DNA of 58,802 bases, taken from contig JAFRIQ010000020.1 in the NCBI GenBank assembly GCA_017432725.1, positions 1 to 58,802 on the forward strand, read 5' to 3'. Positions 41,478-50,536 of this stretch are shown one piece after another (the first letter of the stretch is position 1; each line of letters opens with the position of its first letter). The stretch comes from Bacillota bacterium (GTDB taxonomy: Bacteria > Bacillota > Clostridia > Peptostreptococcales > Anaerovoracaceae). The notes beneath the pieces were generated by a model, which searched no databases, had not been told where the DNA came from, and saw only the letters and a list, made by a program, of their open reading frames with translations. A program made the position numbers and the translations under genes.

Positions 41478-43913
41478 ATGTTAGTACCTGTATCCTGGTT
41501 AAAAGAATATACGAATGTAAACACCGATGTTCAGGAGTTCGTAGACCGTATGGTCATAAGCGGATCCAATCTTGAAGTCATAGAATATTGGGGCGAAGGG
41601 ATCGAAGGAGTAGTTATCGGAAAGATAGTCTCCATCGAAAAGCATCCCCACGCCGATAAGCTTTCCGTCTGCATGATAGACGTGGGCAGGGGTGAACCTG
41701 TACAGATCGTTACAGGCGCATCGAATATTTTCGAGGGCGCTTTTGTTCCCGTATGTCTTGACGGAAGCCACATCCCGGGTCCTCTTCACGGCCAGCCCAA
41801 AACCGAAGAAGGCGTGACCATACACGACGGAGAATTAAGGGGCGTTATGAGCCACGGTATGCTCTGCAGTTTCACCGAGCTGGGCTTCCCGGATAAAGCG
41901 GCTCCCATGGCGAGCAAAGACGGTATATGGATCCTGGAAGGCGAATGGACTCCCGGCGCTGATCTTGTAGAAGCACTTCAGCTGAAAGATGCAGTAGTAG
42001 ATTTCGAGATCACTCCCAACCGTCCCGACTGTCTTTCCATGCTTGGAATGGCAAGAGAAGCATCTGCGACTTTCGGAGAGGAACTCAGATATCCGGAGAC
42101 ACAGTGCAGAAAGGTCTCTCCCGAACTTTCCTCCGACTACATCAAAGTCGATATAAAAAGACCTGACCTCTGCAAACGTTACTGCTGCAGAGTAATAAAG
42201 GATATAAAGATCGAACAGAGCCCCTGGTGGCTCCAGAGAAGACTCATCCTTTCAGGACAGAGACCTATCAACAATATAGTCGACATTACCAACTACGTAA
42301 TGCTCGAATACGGCCAGCCGATGCATGCCTTCGACATAAGGACCATAGCGGGGAACCATATAATTGTCGACACGGCATCCGAAGGCGAGAAGTTCACAAC
42401 TCTAGACGGAACCGAAAGGATCCTCAGTGATACGATGCTCACCATCAGAGATGAGGAAGGTGCCTCTGCAATAGCCGGCGTTATGGGCGGACTGGATTCC
42501 GAAATAAGGCCAGACACCAATATGGTGCTTGTAGAATCCGCAAACTTCCTCGGAGACAGCATAAGAAGAACGTCAAAGGATCTTAAGCTCCGTACGGAGT
42601 CTTCCGGCCGTTTCGAAAAGGGAATAGATCCCAATCTTGCAAAAGATGCATGCGACAGGTTCTGCTATCTCGTTGAACTTCTTGGAGCCGGTACCGTTCT
42701 CACGGGCGACGTAGACGTTTATCCCAACGTAGAGGAACCGGTCGTAACTAAGATCAGAGTATCAAGACTCAATAAAGTCATGGGAATCAATATCTCAGGC
42801 GAGCAGATGTGCAAATACCTCAACGCTCTCGAGATAAAGACAGAAATGGACGGAGACATTATCGTATGTACTGCTCCGACGGTAAGACAGGATCTCTCCA
42901 TTGAAGAAGATTACGTCGAAGAAGTTGCGAGGATGTACGGATACGACAAACTGCCCGTAAGCATACCCAAGAGTTCCAACACTGCAAGGTTCCTTGGCCT
43001 TCAGGGAGAGAGGCTTCTTGCAAAGAACGTTCTCAAAGCTCTTGGAATGGACGAAGTCCAGACATACAGTTTCGTAAGCCCCAAGGCGTTGGACAAGGTA
43101 CTGGTACCTGTCGATTCCTACAGAAGACAGCAGGTGAAGATACTCAATCCTCTGGGTGATGAAACGTCTGTAATGAGGACTATGCTTCTTCCGAATATAA
43201 TGGACGTTCTCTATACCAACTATTCCAGATCCAACGAGAACGTGAAGATATTCGAACTGGGCAATACTTTCTTCGACAACCATAAGATGGATGACGGAGC
43301 GCTGCCCGAAGAAAAAGACATACTCTGTATGGCCGCATACGGTGACGGAGAGAACTTCTTCGTGATGAAGGGCAGGGTAGAAGAACTGCTCAGGGATTTC
43401 GGGATCAAGGATTTCGAATTCAGGACGCAGAAGGAAGATCCGTCCTATCACCCCGGAAGATGCGCCGATATCTATGCGGGAGATAAATATATAGGAACTA
43501 TAGGTCAGGTGCACCCGGACGTATGTGAAAATTACGGGGTGGAATGCGAAGTCTATGCTGCAGAACTTGAATTCAAGGACATCTGCGCTATGGCTGATCA
43601 CGAACTCATTTTCAAGCCTCTTCCCAAATTCCCTGCCATGACCAGAGACTTTGCAATGGTGGTCAAGGAAGCAGTGAAGGTCGGAGATCTGGAAAAGGAG
43701 ATCAAGGCTTCCGCCGGTCCGCTGCTCGAAAGCGTAAAACTCTTCGACGTTTACAGAGGAGTTCCTATTTTACCGGGAGAGAAGAGCGTAGCTTTCACTC
43801 TCGCATACAGGGCTGCAGACAGGACGCTTACTGAAAACGAAGTCAACGATATCAATACAAAGGTCCTTATGAACCTTAAAGATAAATATAACGCGGTACT
43901 GAGAGAGATGTAG
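41478..43913 (+). CDS. pheT: Phenylalanyl-tRNA synthetase beta subunit
   Basis: The 811-residue beta subunit with an N-terminal EMAP-like tRNA-binding domain (about 40-150), B3/B4 editing region, B5 domain, the catalytic-like core (with MRTMLLPNIMDVL) and a C-terminal FDX-ACB anticodon-binding domain (KPLPKFPAMTRDFAMVV). The full-length normal layout indicates an active enzyme with PheS. AGGAGG lies upstream and the gap to pheS is 12 nt. Confidence 0.98.
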   Translation: MLVPVSWLKEYTNVNTDVQEFVDRMVISGSNLEVIEYWGEGIEGVVIGKIVSIEKHPHADKLSVCMIDVGRGEPVQIVTGASNIFEGAFVPVCLDGSHIPGPLHGQPKTEEGVTIHDGELRGVMSHGMLCSFTELGFPDKAAPMASKDGIWILEGEWTPGADLVEALQLKDAVVDFEITPNRPDCLSMLGMAREASATFGEELRYPETQCRKVSPELSSDYIKVDIKRPDLCKRYCCRVIKDIKIEQSPWWLQRRLILSGQRPINNIVDITNYVMLEYGQPMHAFDIRTIAGNHIIVDTASEGEKFTTLDGTERILSDTMLTIRDEEGASAIAGVMGGLDSEIRPDTNMVLVESANFLGDSIRRTSKDLKLRTESSGRFEKGIDPNLAKDACDRFCYLVELLGAGTVLTGDVDVYPNVEEPVVTKIRVSRLNKVMGINISGEQMCKYLNALEIKTEMDGDIIVCTAPTVRQDLSIEEDYVEEVARMYGYDKLPVSIPKSSNTARFLGLQGERLLAKNVLKALGMDEVQTYSFVSPKALDKVLVPVDSYRRQQVKILNPLGDETSVMRTMLLPNIMDVLYTNYSRSNENVKIFELGNTFFDNHKMDDGALPEEKDILCMAAYGDGENFFVMKGRVEELLRDFGIKDFEFRTQKEDPSYHPGRCADIYAGDKYIGTIGQVHPDVCENYGVECEVYAAELEFKDICAMADHELIFKPLPKFPAMTRDFAMVVKEAVKVGDLEKEIKASAGPLLESVKLFDVYRGVPILPGEKSVAFTLAYRAADRTLTENEVNDINTKVLMNLKDKYNAVLREM

Positions 43914-43933
43914 TATTTTAGAAAGGACGAGTC

Positions 43934-44458
43934 ATGGGCGAAATCAACAAGGTCACTGTCATAATTTGCGGACAGGAATATACGCTTTCCGGCGATATGC
44001 CGAGAGAGTACATAATGAAGCTTGCCGATAAGGTAGACGAAAAGATGAGCGAGCTCTCGGGAGGGAATAACCAGACGCTCTCGAAAACCGCTGTTCTCGC
44101 CGCCATGCTTATTGCCGATGAATACTACACAGAAAAGGAAAAAGCGCAGCGGATGGCTTACGAGAACAACGATCTTGAGAAGCAGACGGCTGAATATGAA
44201 TCGCTTCTGGCAGAGGCTAAAAGCAGTTTTGATTCGCTCAAGGCGGAGAAAGATTCTGCAATAGACGAACTCAAAGGCATCATAGCCTCACAGGAAGCAC
44301 GTTTCGAAGAAGTTCAGGGCGTACCTCCCGAAGCTCAGCAGAGAATAGAGGAACTGGAAAATCGCTGCAAGGATATCGAGAGCAGTTTCTTCGATCTTCA
44401 GATGGAGAACATCCGCCTGATGAACGAACTTGAAAATTACAAGAAAAAGGACTTTTGA
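43934..44458 (+). CDS. zapA: ZapA-like Z-ring-associated protein
   Basis: A 174-residue cytoplasmic protein. The first 75 residues fit ZapA (KVTVIICGQEYTLSGDMPREYIMKLADKVDEKM), a dimerising domain that crosslinks FtsZ filaments. The rest is a long coiled coil (about 78-172), extended relative to E. coli ZapA but usual for clostridial versions. The pheT-zapA-mutS2 order is conserved in many Firmicutes. Its stop overlaps the mutS2 start (TGATG). Confidence 0.88.
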   Translation: MGEINKVTVIICGQEYTLSGDMPREYIMKLADKVDEKMSELSGGNNQTLSKTAVLAAMLIADEYYTEKEKAQRMAYENNDLEKQTAEYESLLAEAKSSFDSLKAEKDSAIDELKGIIASQEARFEEVQGVPPEAQQRIEELENRCKDIESSFFDLQMENIRLMNELENYKKKDF

Positions 44459-46821
44459 TGGATCCCAAGGCACTTCGTGTACTTGAATATGAAAAAATAA
44501 TAGAGATGCTTTGCCGTGAGTGCAGCAGCAGTTTGACGCGCGAACAGGCAGGGCATCTTTTGCCGTTAGATGATATCGGCGATGTGGAAGAAGCTCTTAT
44601 GCAGACAGACGAAGCGTACAGCGTTCTGATGCAGAAAGGCATGCCGCCTCTCGGGAATTTCTACGACGTCGCCGGACTTGCCCATCTGGCAGGAAAAGAC
44701 GGTACCCTTAATCATAAGCAGCTTCTTGAAGTCGCATATAATCTGCAGGCCGCAAGAAGGACTGCTGCTTTTTTGTCTTCAGACCTGCCGGAACTTCCGT
44801 ATATAGACGGACTCGTCTCAGCCATAGCGATCCTGAAGGGCCTCGAAGACGAGATCTACCGCTGTATCATTTCGGAAGACGAGATGGCCGATGACGCAAG
44901 CCCCGAGCTGAGACGCTTAAGAAAGGCCATCATAAAACAGAACGAGAGTATCAGGGTCAAACTCAATCAGATAGTCAATTCTGCTGATAACAAGACCTTC
45001 CTTCAGGATGCCATAGTGACCCAGCGTCAGGGACGCTACGTGGTGCCGGTAAAACTGGAACATAAATCCAGGCTTGCAGGTATAGTACACGACCAGAGTT
45101 CCAGTGGTCAAACGCTCTTTGTCGAACCTACGGCAATAGTCAATATGAACAATGAACTTAGGGAACTCGAGCTCAAGGAACACGAAGAGATCGTAAGGAT
45201 ACTCAAGGAACTGTCCGGAAGAGTAGGCGAAGATGAAGCACAGATAAAAGGCAACCAAAGGGTAATGACTGCCCTGGATTTTGCTTTTGCCAAGGCAAGA
45301 CTTGCCGTTAATATGAACGGCATGAAGCCGGAGATAAGCGAAAAGTTCTACGTCAATATACGGAAAGGGAGACATCCTCTCATAGACCAGAAGAAAGTAG
45401 TTCCCATAGACGTATCTGTAGGTGATAAATACAGGACCCTTATAGTTACAGGGCCTAACACGGGAGGAAAGACGGTCACGCTCAAGACCATAGGGCTCCT
45501 TTGCCTTATGGCTCAGTCAGGACTGTTCATACCGGCTTCCGACGGTACCGTGATACCTGTTTTCTATAACGTATTCGCAGATATAGGGGATGAGCAGAGT
45601 ATAGAGCAGAGTCTGTCCACATTCAGTTCACATATGAACAACATCGTGAAGATAGTAAACGGAGCCAGCAGGGGAAACCTGGTACTGCTCGATGAGCTGG
45701 GAGCCGGGACGGATCCCACCGAAGGCGCAGCCCTTGCTATGTCTATACTGACACATCTTTTCGATAAAGGTGCTGTCACTGTAGCGACTACCCATTATAC
45801 GGAGCTGAAAAAATACGCCATATCCACTCCGGGAGTGCAGAACGCCTCCATGGAGTTCGACGTTGAAACTCTTTCGCCTACCTACAGGCTGATCATAGGC
45901 ACTCCGGGGAAGTCCAATGCTTTCGAGATCTCGCAGAAACTTGGTCTTAAAAAGACAATCATAGAACACGCAAAACTGCTTCTCGAATCAGGTGATATCG
46001 AATTTGAAGAAGTCATCACGTCTCTTGAAAACGACCGCAGAGAAGCGGAAAGAAAGCTCGCTGAAGCAGAACGCATCAACGAGGAGATGAAGGCTCAGAA
46101 GGAGCGTTTTGACGCTCTTGAGTCCAAACTGAAAGCCCAGAGAGAGAAGTATATATCCGATGCGAAAGAAGAAGCCAGAGAACTTTTGGAGGAAGCCAGA
46201 GCAGAGATCGAAGAGATCAGAGAAGCCATAAAGAATGCCCAGGTATCAGACGAACTTAAAAGAGCTGTCGACGAAGGCAGAGCCTCTCTCAAAGGAAAAA
46301 AGGATAAGTATGCTGACCGCATAGAAAAACAGGAAAACAACGCAGTGCCGAAAGCCGAAGAGATAGCCGTCGGTAAACGTGTGAATGTCCTATCCGTAGG
46401 TCAGAAGGGCGAAGTACTGTCACTTCCTGACGATAAGGGCAACCTTCAGGTCCAGATAGGTTCGATGAAACTCAGCGTTAACCTTAAAGACGTTACCCTC
46501 GTCAAAGAGAACGTGACCGATAAGGAAAGAGAAAAGATAAAATATTCTAAACTGAAGACGGCGAAAGCTATGTCGGTGCCGCTGTCCATAAACGTGGTCG
46601 GTCAGAATCTTGATGATGCAAGCATGAACGTGGATAAATACCTGGACGACGCATTTCTCGCAGGTCTGGAAACGGTCACAGTTATCCACGGAAGAGGCGC
46701 GGGTATCCTGAAGAACGGTCTCCAGAAGATGTTCAAAAACCATAAACACGTGGCATCCTTCCGCTCCGGAGGATACAAAGAAGGCGGAGACGGGGTCACC
46801 GTAGTCACATTGAAAAAATAG
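44458..46821 (+). CDS. mutS2: MutS2, Smr-domain ATPase
   Basis: The 787-residue MutS2 has MutS-like core and clamp, an ABC-type ATPase with Walker A TGPNTGGKT at 331-339 and LLDELGAGTDPTEG near 410, a long coiled coil (about 500-630) and a C-terminal Smr domain with HGRGAGILKNGLQ. MutS2 proteins act on recombination intermediates or, as shown in Bacillus, split collided ribosomes. The mismatch-reading domain of MutS is absent as expected. The ATG at 44458 overlaps the zapA stop and AAAGGA is 7 nt upstream. Confidence 0.96.
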   Translation: MDPKALRVLEYEKIIEMLCRECSSSLTREQAGHLLPLDDIGDVEEALMQTDEAYSVLMQKGMPPLGNFYDVAGLAHLAGKDGTLNHKQLLEVAYNLQAARRTAAFLSSDLPELPYIDGLVSAIAILKGLEDEIYRCIISEDEMADDASPELRRLRKAIIKQNESIRVKLNQIVNSADNKTFLQDAIVTQRQGRYVVPVKLEHKSRLAGIVHDQSSSGQTLFVEPTAIVNMNNELRELELKEHEEIVRILKELSGRVGEDEAQIKGNQRVMTALDFAFAKARLAVNMNGMKPEISEKFYVNIRKGRHPLIDQKKVVPIDVSVGDKYRTLIVTGPNTGGKTVTLKTIGLLCLMAQSGLFIPASDGTVIPVFYNVFADIGDEQSIEQSLSTFSSHMNNIVKIVNGASRGNLVLLDELGAGTDPTEGAALAMSILTHLFDKGAVTVATTHYTELKKYAISTPGVQNASMEFDVETLSPTYRLIIGTPGKSNAFEISQKLGLKKTIIEHAKLLLESGDIEFEEVITSLENDRREAERKLAEAERINEEMKAQKERFDALESKLKAQREKYISDAKEEARELLEEARAEIEEIREAIKNAQVSDELKRAVDEGRASLKGKKDKYADRIEKQENNAVPKAEEIAVGKRVNVLSVGQKGEVLSLPDDKGNLQVQIGSMKLSVNLKDVTLVKENVTDKEREKIKYSKLKTAKAMSVPLSINVVGQNLDDASMNVDKYLDDAFLAGLETVTVIHGRGAGILKNGLQKMFKNHKHVASFRSGGYKEGGDGVTVVTLKK

Positions 46822-46850
46822 AAACAGATCTTTAATATACGAGGTAAAAA

Positions 46851-48563
46851 ATGATCAACGTTAAGGAACAGATAGCAGCTCTTCTTTCTGAACATATCGA
46901 AGGAATGGAAGCGGAAGAGTTAGAAAAACTCATAGAGATCCCCACGGATACTTCGCTTGGGGATTATGCTTTTCCCTGCTTTAAACTTGCAAAACTTATG
47001 CGCAAGGCGCCTAACCTTATAGCTTCGGATATTTCCGGGGCCATAGCATCAGACCCTATGTTCGAAAAGGTCCAGCCGGTCAATGCCTACGTCAATATGT
47101 TCATGAAAAAAGGCGATATGGCACTTTCAACTCTGAACGCCGTCATCGCCAAGAAAGAAAAATACGGAAGCATGGACCAGGGCGAAGGCAAAAAAGTCAT
47201 AGTCGAGTTCAGTTCGCCTAATATAGCAAAACCCTTCCATATCGGGCACATCAGGACTACAGTCATAGGGAACGCTCTGGCAAACATCTATTCCTTCCTC
47301 GGATACGACGTAGTCAAGATCAACCATCTCGGCGACTACGGCACACAGTTCGGAAAGATGATCGTGGCTTACAGGCATTGGGGAAGTAAAGAAGAGGTGG
47401 AAGCCAATCCCATCAAGACCCTTCTTGCATATTACGTAAAATTCCACGATGAAGCTGAGACTCATCCGGAACTGGAAGAAGAGGCAAGGATAGCTTTCTA
47501 TAACCTGGAACACGGCGAGAAGGAAGAACTGCAGCTCTGGCAGTGGATCAGGGACGAAAGTCTGAAAGAATTCAGCAGAGTCTACGATATGCTTGGGATC
47601 ACTTTTGATTCCTATGCGGGCGAATCCTTCTATTCCGACAAAATGCCTGCGGTCATCGATGAACTGAAAGAGAAAGGACTTCTGGTGGAATCCAGAGGCG
47701 CTCAGATAGTAGATCTGGAGAAGTACGGTATGCCGCCCGCTATCATCACGAAGAGCGATGGTACATCGATCTACCTCACCAGGGATCTGGCTGCAGCATT
47801 CTACAGAAAAAAGACTTACGATTTCGATAAGTGCATCTACGTTGTAGCATCGCAGCAGGATCTTCATTTCCAGCAGCTCTTCAAGGTCATAGAACTTATG
47901 GGGTATGAATGGGCAAAAGATATGATCCACGTCAATTTCGGAATGGTATCATTGGCAGACGGAACTCTGTCCACAAGACACGGAAGAGTAGTATTCCTTG
48001 AGGACGTTCTTAACAAAGCAGTTGAGAAGACCCGCGAGATAATTACGGAAAAGGGCGTCAATACCGATCAGCTCGAAGAGACGGCAAAGGTCGTTGGGAT
48101 CGGAGCAGTGGTGTTCAGGGAACTTTCTGCAGGCAGGATAAAAGATTACGTATTCGACTGGGACAAGGTCCTGAACTTCGACGGAGAGACCGGCCCGTAC
48201 GTACAGTACACCCATGCCAGGGCGGCAAGCGTGCTCAGGAACGGTGGCTTTGATATCTCGAAAATAGATATGAGCAAACTTGACTGTTCTTATCTCACAG
48301 GCGATGCAGCTTCAACGCTTATAAAGGGTATTTATGCTTTCCCGGAAGCCGTTGCCAAAGCAGCAGACGATAACGAACCGTCCACAGTGACGAGATGCAT
48401 CATAGATATCGCACAGAGTTTCAACAAGTTCTATCATGACGAACACATTATCGTCGATGATGAGAACGAGAGGAATGCAAAACTGGTGCTCACTTTCGTT
48501 GCGAAGCAGGTCATAGCCAACGGGCTCTCACTTCTTGGCATAAAGGCACCGGACAGAATGTAA
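46851..48563 (+). CDS. argS: Arginyl-tRNA synthetase
   Basis: Class I synthetase of 570 residues. The N-terminal additional domain (1-100) recognises the tRNA D-loop; the catalytic site has the HIGH motif in SPNIAKPFHIGHIRTT, and the second signature is the KMSKS-less variant LSTRHGRVV, typical of ArgRS. The DALR anticodon-binding domain ends with LLGIKAPDRM, the usual C-terminus. No T-box is upstream, so arginine control at this level is unlikely. Confidence 0.98.
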   Translation: MINVKEQIAALLSEHIEGMEAEELEKLIEIPTDTSLGDYAFPCFKLAKLMRKAPNLIASDISGAIASDPMFEKVQPVNAYVNMFMKKGDMALSTLNAVIAKKEKYGSMDQGEGKKVIVEFSSPNIAKPFHIGHIRTTVIGNALANIYSFLGYDVVKINHLGDYGTQFGKMIVAYRHWGSKEEVEANPIKTLLAYYVKFHDEAETHPELEEEARIAFYNLEHGEKEELQLWQWIRDESLKEFSRVYDMLGITFDSYAGESFYSDKMPAVIDELKEKGLLVESRGAQIVDLEKYGMPPAIITKSDGTSIYLTRDLAAAFYRKKTYDFDKCIYVVASQQDLHFQQLFKVIELMGYEWAKDMIHVNFGMVSLADGTLSTRHGRVVFLEDVLNKAVEKTREIITEKGVNTDQLEETAKVVGIGAVVFRELSAGRIKDYVFDWDKVLNFDGETGPYVQYTHARAASVLRNGGFDISKIDMSKLDCSYLTGDAASTLIKGIYAFPEAVAKAADDNEPSTVTRCIIDIAQSFNKFYHDEHIIVDDENERNAKLVLTFVAKQVIANGLSLLGIKAPDRM

Positions 48564-48567
48564 GCAA

Positions 48568-49563
48568 ATGACGAGTTTAAAAAAGTATCTGACAAGTGAA
48601 ATAAAGGATTTTCTGTTTACCGAGCTCGATGAGGGTTTTCTCGTGAGCAGCGATCTTGCTTTTCTCATAGAGGTTCCAATTCCCATCAGACAGGAAGACC
48701 TCAAAGCTTTCACCGAAGGGGGCCTGTCTACAACTAAAATAGCCGATAATATGGCTATGGTCATAGGAGCCGATGACGAATTCAAATATTCGGTTTTTTA
48801 TCTGCGTTACTTTAAAAAGCTTTTCGATGAGAAGCTCGTGGGAGTGTTCTGTTCAAAAGCCGAACAGCTTTTGAGATCAGGATCTCCTAGAAAAGCAATT
48901 TGCTATCTCAGGGCCGGTCTTCAGCTGGATCCTGAAGGTCTGCAGTCCATGTTTTCTTATGCAAACGGCTGCAGGATATGGTATCAGTCTCTGGAAGGAA
49001 GCGATGAAACGGATCTTATATCCGTTTTGAAATCCGAAGCGAACGAATACTTCGTTCAGGTGACGAATCACTACCCGGATTTTGCGCCGGCTTGGTATTT
49101 TCTCGGCTATGCTTATCTCAACGCAGGTGCATACATGAAGGCAAGCCTTGCTTTCAAACATTACATAGCGTCTTCCGAGGGTCAGCCTGAGGAAGATATA
49201 CAGGAAGTCAAGGACCGTATAGACGAACTTGAAGATCCCATAAGGATAGAGGATGGGAAGAACCTTCTCATAGCTGGCAGAGTAGAAGAAGCATTGTCAT
49301 TGCTTGAGCCGTATACGGAAGGAAAATATTCTAACTGGTGGCCTCTGCATTTTTATCTGGCTGTAGCTTATGAAAACCTCGGCCACGACGCTGAAGCCAT
49401 CGAAGGATATCTGAAAGTCCTCAGCCTGAATCCTTCGAATTATGATGCAATGACAGCTCTCTCTGAACTATATTCCAAAGCAGGTGATGAGGAAAAGGCA
49501 CGCAAGTACTCAGAAAAAGCGAAACTGGTGCTTGCCAATAACGCGGATGACACGGATCGTTAG
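48568..49563 (+). CDS. TPR-repeat protein of unknown function
   Basis: A 331-residue soluble protein. The first 100 residues are not recognised; from about 100 onward TPR-like helical repeats are seen, for example KAICYLRAGLQLDPEG, PAWYFLGYAYLNAGAYMKASLAFKHYI, and PLHFYLAVAYENLGHDAEAIEGYLKVLSLNPSN with a final KAGDEEKARKYSEKA. These suggest a protein-binding scaffold. It starts 4 nt after argS without a strong Shine-Dalgarno and lies 39 nt before the epimerase gene. No function is assigned. Confidence 0.85.
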   Translation: MTSLKKYLTSEIKDFLFTELDEGFLVSSDLAFLIEVPIPIRQEDLKAFTEGGLSTTKIADNMAMVIGADDEFKYSVFYLRYFKKLFDEKLVGVFCSKAEQLLRSGSPRKAICYLRAGLQLDPEGLQSMFSYANGCRIWYQSLEGSDETDLISVLKSEANEYFVQVTNHYPDFAPAWYFLGYAYLNAGAYMKASLAFKHYIASSEGQPEEDIQEVKDRIDELEDPIRIEDGKNLLIAGRVEEALSLLEPYTEGKYSNWWPLHFYLAVAYENLGHDAEAIEGYLKVLSLNPSNYDAMTALSELYSKAGDEEKARKYSEKAKLVLANNADDTDR

Positions 49564-49602
49564 GATCTGAAAATATATAAAAGATCGATACGGGGAATAA
49601 AT

Positions 49603-50466
49603 ATGATCACTCTTAAAAACAGCAGGATGAAACTTGTCCTTGACAAAAAAGGCGCAGCCGTAGACGAACTCTGGTTCGGAAAGAATCTTGTAGCTACTAA
49701 AGGTGTTACCGTGGGCAGATATGCAAACAGGATCGCCAAAGGCAGATTCTCTATCGGAGATAATATGTATCAGCTCACCGTCAATGAAAACGGCAATACG
49801 CTCCACGGCGGCAAAGACCGTTTCCAGTACAGGGACTGGCGCGCGGAAATGTACGACTTCTACGGTATAGTGACCAATGACGAGAGCGACGCATATACCG
49901 TTACTTTCTCTCTCCGTTCGGTAGACGGAGATCAGGGGTTCCCCGGAAATCTCGATGTCAGAGTTTCCTACGAACTTACGGACAGCAACGAACTCGTGAT
50001 CAAATACGAAGCAAAGAGTGACAAGGATACCATAGTCAATTTCACGAACCATTCGTATTTCAATCTTAACGGGGGCGGGGTAGTTAAAGACCATACTCTC
50101 TGGGTAGACACCAACGCGTATACCGAAGTCGACGAAGAGCTAATCCCGACGGGAAGGATACTGCCTACCGAAGGAACTGACTTTGACCTCATACAGGGCG
50201 GACAGTACCTGACGGATCTCGATACGAACTTCGTTCTAAACGGAACAGGGTTAAGAAGGGTCGCGGAACTTAAGGGTCTTAAATCGGGTATATCCATGAG
50301 CTGCTTCACGGATCAGCCTGGCATTCAGATCTACAATACCGCGTCCGAGATATGCCTCGAAACGCAGCATTTCCCCGATGCTCCCAATCACGATAATTTC
50401 CCGAGCACTTTGCTCAAAGCAGGGGATACTTTCAGGAGCACGACTATTTACAAATTCACTAAATAG
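49603..50466 (+). CDS. Aldose 1-epimerase (GalM-like)
   Basis: A 287-residue beta-sandwich epimerase that interconverts anomers of hexoses. Recognised landmarks are GRYANRI, HGG with His68, FTNHSYFNLNG with catalytic-type His150, and the base Glu253 in LETQHFPDAPNH. It is shorter than typical GalM (about 340), mainly because the N-terminal 30-40 residues are reduced and loops are short. A GGGGA ribosome binding site precedes the ATG. No sugar operon is near, so the natural substrate is unknown. Confidence 0.9.
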   Translation: MITLKNSRMKLVLDKKGAAVDELWFGKNLVATKGVTVGRYANRIAKGRFSIGDNMYQLTVNENGNTLHGGKDRFQYRDWRAEMYDFYGIVTNDESDAYTVTFSLRSVDGDQGFPGNLDVRVSYELTDSNELVIKYEAKSDKDTIVNFTNHSYFNLNGGGVVKDHTLWVDTNAYTEVDEELIPTGRILPTEGTDFDLIQGGQYLTDLDTNFVLNGTGLRRVAELKGLKSGISMSCFTDQPGIQIYNTASEICLETQHFPDAPNHDNFPSTLLKAGDTFRSTTIYKFTK

Positions 50467-50484
50467 GGATGATATGAATAACAT

Positions 50485-50514
50485 GAAAAAACCGGTGTAA
50501 ACACACCGGTTTTT
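50485..50514. terminator. Bidirectional terminator between the epimerase and P-type ATPase genes
   Basis: A 10-bp stem AAACCGGTGT/ACACCGGTTT (50489-50498 with 50503-50512), four-base loop, A-run before and T-run after. Confidence 0.9.
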
Positions 50515-50536
50515 GAATTGCTGTAAAGATTTTTTA